From: Methanobacteriota archaeon
GTDB lineage: Archaea > Thermoplasmatota > Thermoplasmata > RBG-16-68-12
Length of the DNA: 6,006 nt
Assembly (NCBI GenBank): GCA_005878995.1
Contig: VBME01000178.1
Location: 1 to 6,006 of the forward strand
Direction of reading: 5' to 3'
The stretch's first letter is position 1; each line of letters opens with the position of its first letter. The translations under genes were made by a program, and so were the position numbers. The notes beneath the pieces were generated by a model. It searched no databases. It worked only from the letters and a program-made list of their open reading frames with translations, and had not been told where the DNA came from. Below are positions 5,359 to 6,006 of the stretch, one piece after another.

Positions 5359-6006
5359 GTGCGGTTGATGGTGCTTGCGGTCCTCGCGACCGCCACGCTG
5401 TTCCTCCCCTCGCTGATTTCTCCCGCAACCGCGGTGCCGAACACACCCGCCGGAATTCGCATCCTCTTCGATTTCGGCGACGGCACCTATCGCTGGGCGA
5501 ACGCGACGGTCGAGGACCCGGCGGCGGTAAACGCCACCTGGTACGCCGTCCAAGCCGCGGCGATGTCGGGCGGCATTTGGATCTCGTGGACGTGGTACAG
5601 CGGCTCGTTTGGCTCCGGCATTTTCATCACGGACATCGGGAACCGGTCGCCGCCCACGGTCGGGATCTTCGTCTGGAATTCGACGGCGACCGTCTGGGAT
5701 CCTGCGCCGGTGGGAATTCGCGACCTCGTCGTTAGAGAGGGCGATGTGGTCGCCCTCACCGACACGGCCTACGATCCGATCACGTATCGGTCATACCCGC
5801 CCGCCCCCACCCCGTTGAGCCCCTTTCCCGTCACGCAGTTCCGGGGCGATCTCATGAACAGCGGTACGTCCGCATCCGCCACACCGGACAACCCGGGCGT
5901 CCGGTGGGACCGCGACACGGGCGCTCGGGAGATCGCGTCGACGCCCGCGGTGGCCTACGGGAAGGTCTTCGTGGAGACGATGCACGGATCGTTCGCCCTG
6001 GACGTG
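5359..6006 (+). CDS. Secreted DUF4430-like/PQQ beta-propeller protein (3' truncated by window)
   Basis: 216 codons are visible and the frame is open to the window edge, so the protein is partial at its C-terminus. The GTG start has a strong Shine-Dalgarno site. Residues 1-25 form a Sec-type signal peptide: Arg2, hydrophobic core LMVLAVLATATLFLP, and a probable cleavage after ATA (25). No lipobox cysteine is seen. Residues about 30-140 resemble the DUF4430 (transcobalamin C-terminal-like) domain: FGDGTYRW, a helix TWYAVQAAAM, SGIFITDIGN, VGIFVWNST and LVVREGDVVAL. After a proline-rich linker, FRGDLMNSGTS (161-171), a tryptophan, and STPAVAYGKVFV with GSFALDV at the edge mark the first blade of a PQQ-type (quinoprotein-like) beta-propeller. 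Such propellers bind ligands or scaffold exported proteins, and PQQ binding itself cannot be assumed. The product is expected outside the membrane or at the cell surface. The divergent wHTH gene may control it (inference). Confidence 0.85.
   Translation, partial: MRLMVLAVLATATLFLPSLISPATAVPNTPAGIRILFDFGDGTYRWANATVEDPAAVNATWYAVQAAAMSGGIWISWTWYSGSFGSGIFITDIGNRSPPTVGIFVWNSTATVWDPAPVGIRDLVVREGDVVALTDTAYDPITYRSYPPAPTPLSPFPVTQFRGDLMNSGTSASATPDNPGVRWDRDTGAREIASTPAVAYGKVFVETMHGSFALDV

Overview
The window looks like high-GC archaeal chromosome, probably a Euryarchaeota/Thermoplasmatota-type lineage (inference). The reasons are AT-rich TATA-box-like islands in the divergent intergenic regions, GGTG- and GAGG-type Shine-Dalgarno sequences, a two-domain archaeal-style sugar-1-phosphate nucleotidylyltransferase beside glmS, two wHTH regulators of archaeal appearance, and an S-layer-like domain. 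There are five genes. No mobile element, CRISPR array, tRNA or rRNA was seen.

Positions 1-145 are non-coding as far as can be seen and lie downstream of glmS. They contain a strong hairpin that competes with a longer-range stem. Positions 146-3127 (minus strand) are a two-gene operon for amino-sugar nucleotide synthesis: a GlmU-like protein is followed directly (TAG|ATG, no spacer) by glmS. GlmS makes glucosamine-6-phosphate, and the partner would be expected to work at the sugar-1-phosphate/UDP-sugar end of the pathway that supplies UDP-GlcNAc for glycans. However, the GlmU-like protein appears to lack key residues in both of its expected active sites. No glmM is present here.

Positions 3128-3337 are a divergent intergenic region with a clear TATA box. 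This box overlaps the first ATG of the rightward ORF, so the start is placed at 3338. The gene at 3338-4300 encodes a wHTH domain fused to a cytosolic domain resembling archaeal S-layer protein modules and ending in a DxDxDG calcium-loop-like motif. A 171-bp convergent gap (4301-4471) holds hairpins and a pyrimidine-rich tract that may end its transcript.

Positions 4472-5257 (minus) encode a 261-aa wHTH regulator resembling the archaeal COG1497 group. It is divergent, across 101 bp with a nearly symmetrical TATA element, from a secreted protein (5359 to beyond the window edge) that has a signal peptide, a DUF4430-like domain and the start of a PQQ-type beta-propeller. Sugar-nucleotide synthesis, an S-layer-like regulator and an exported propeller protein fit a loose cell-surface theme, but co-regulation is not shown by the sequence.
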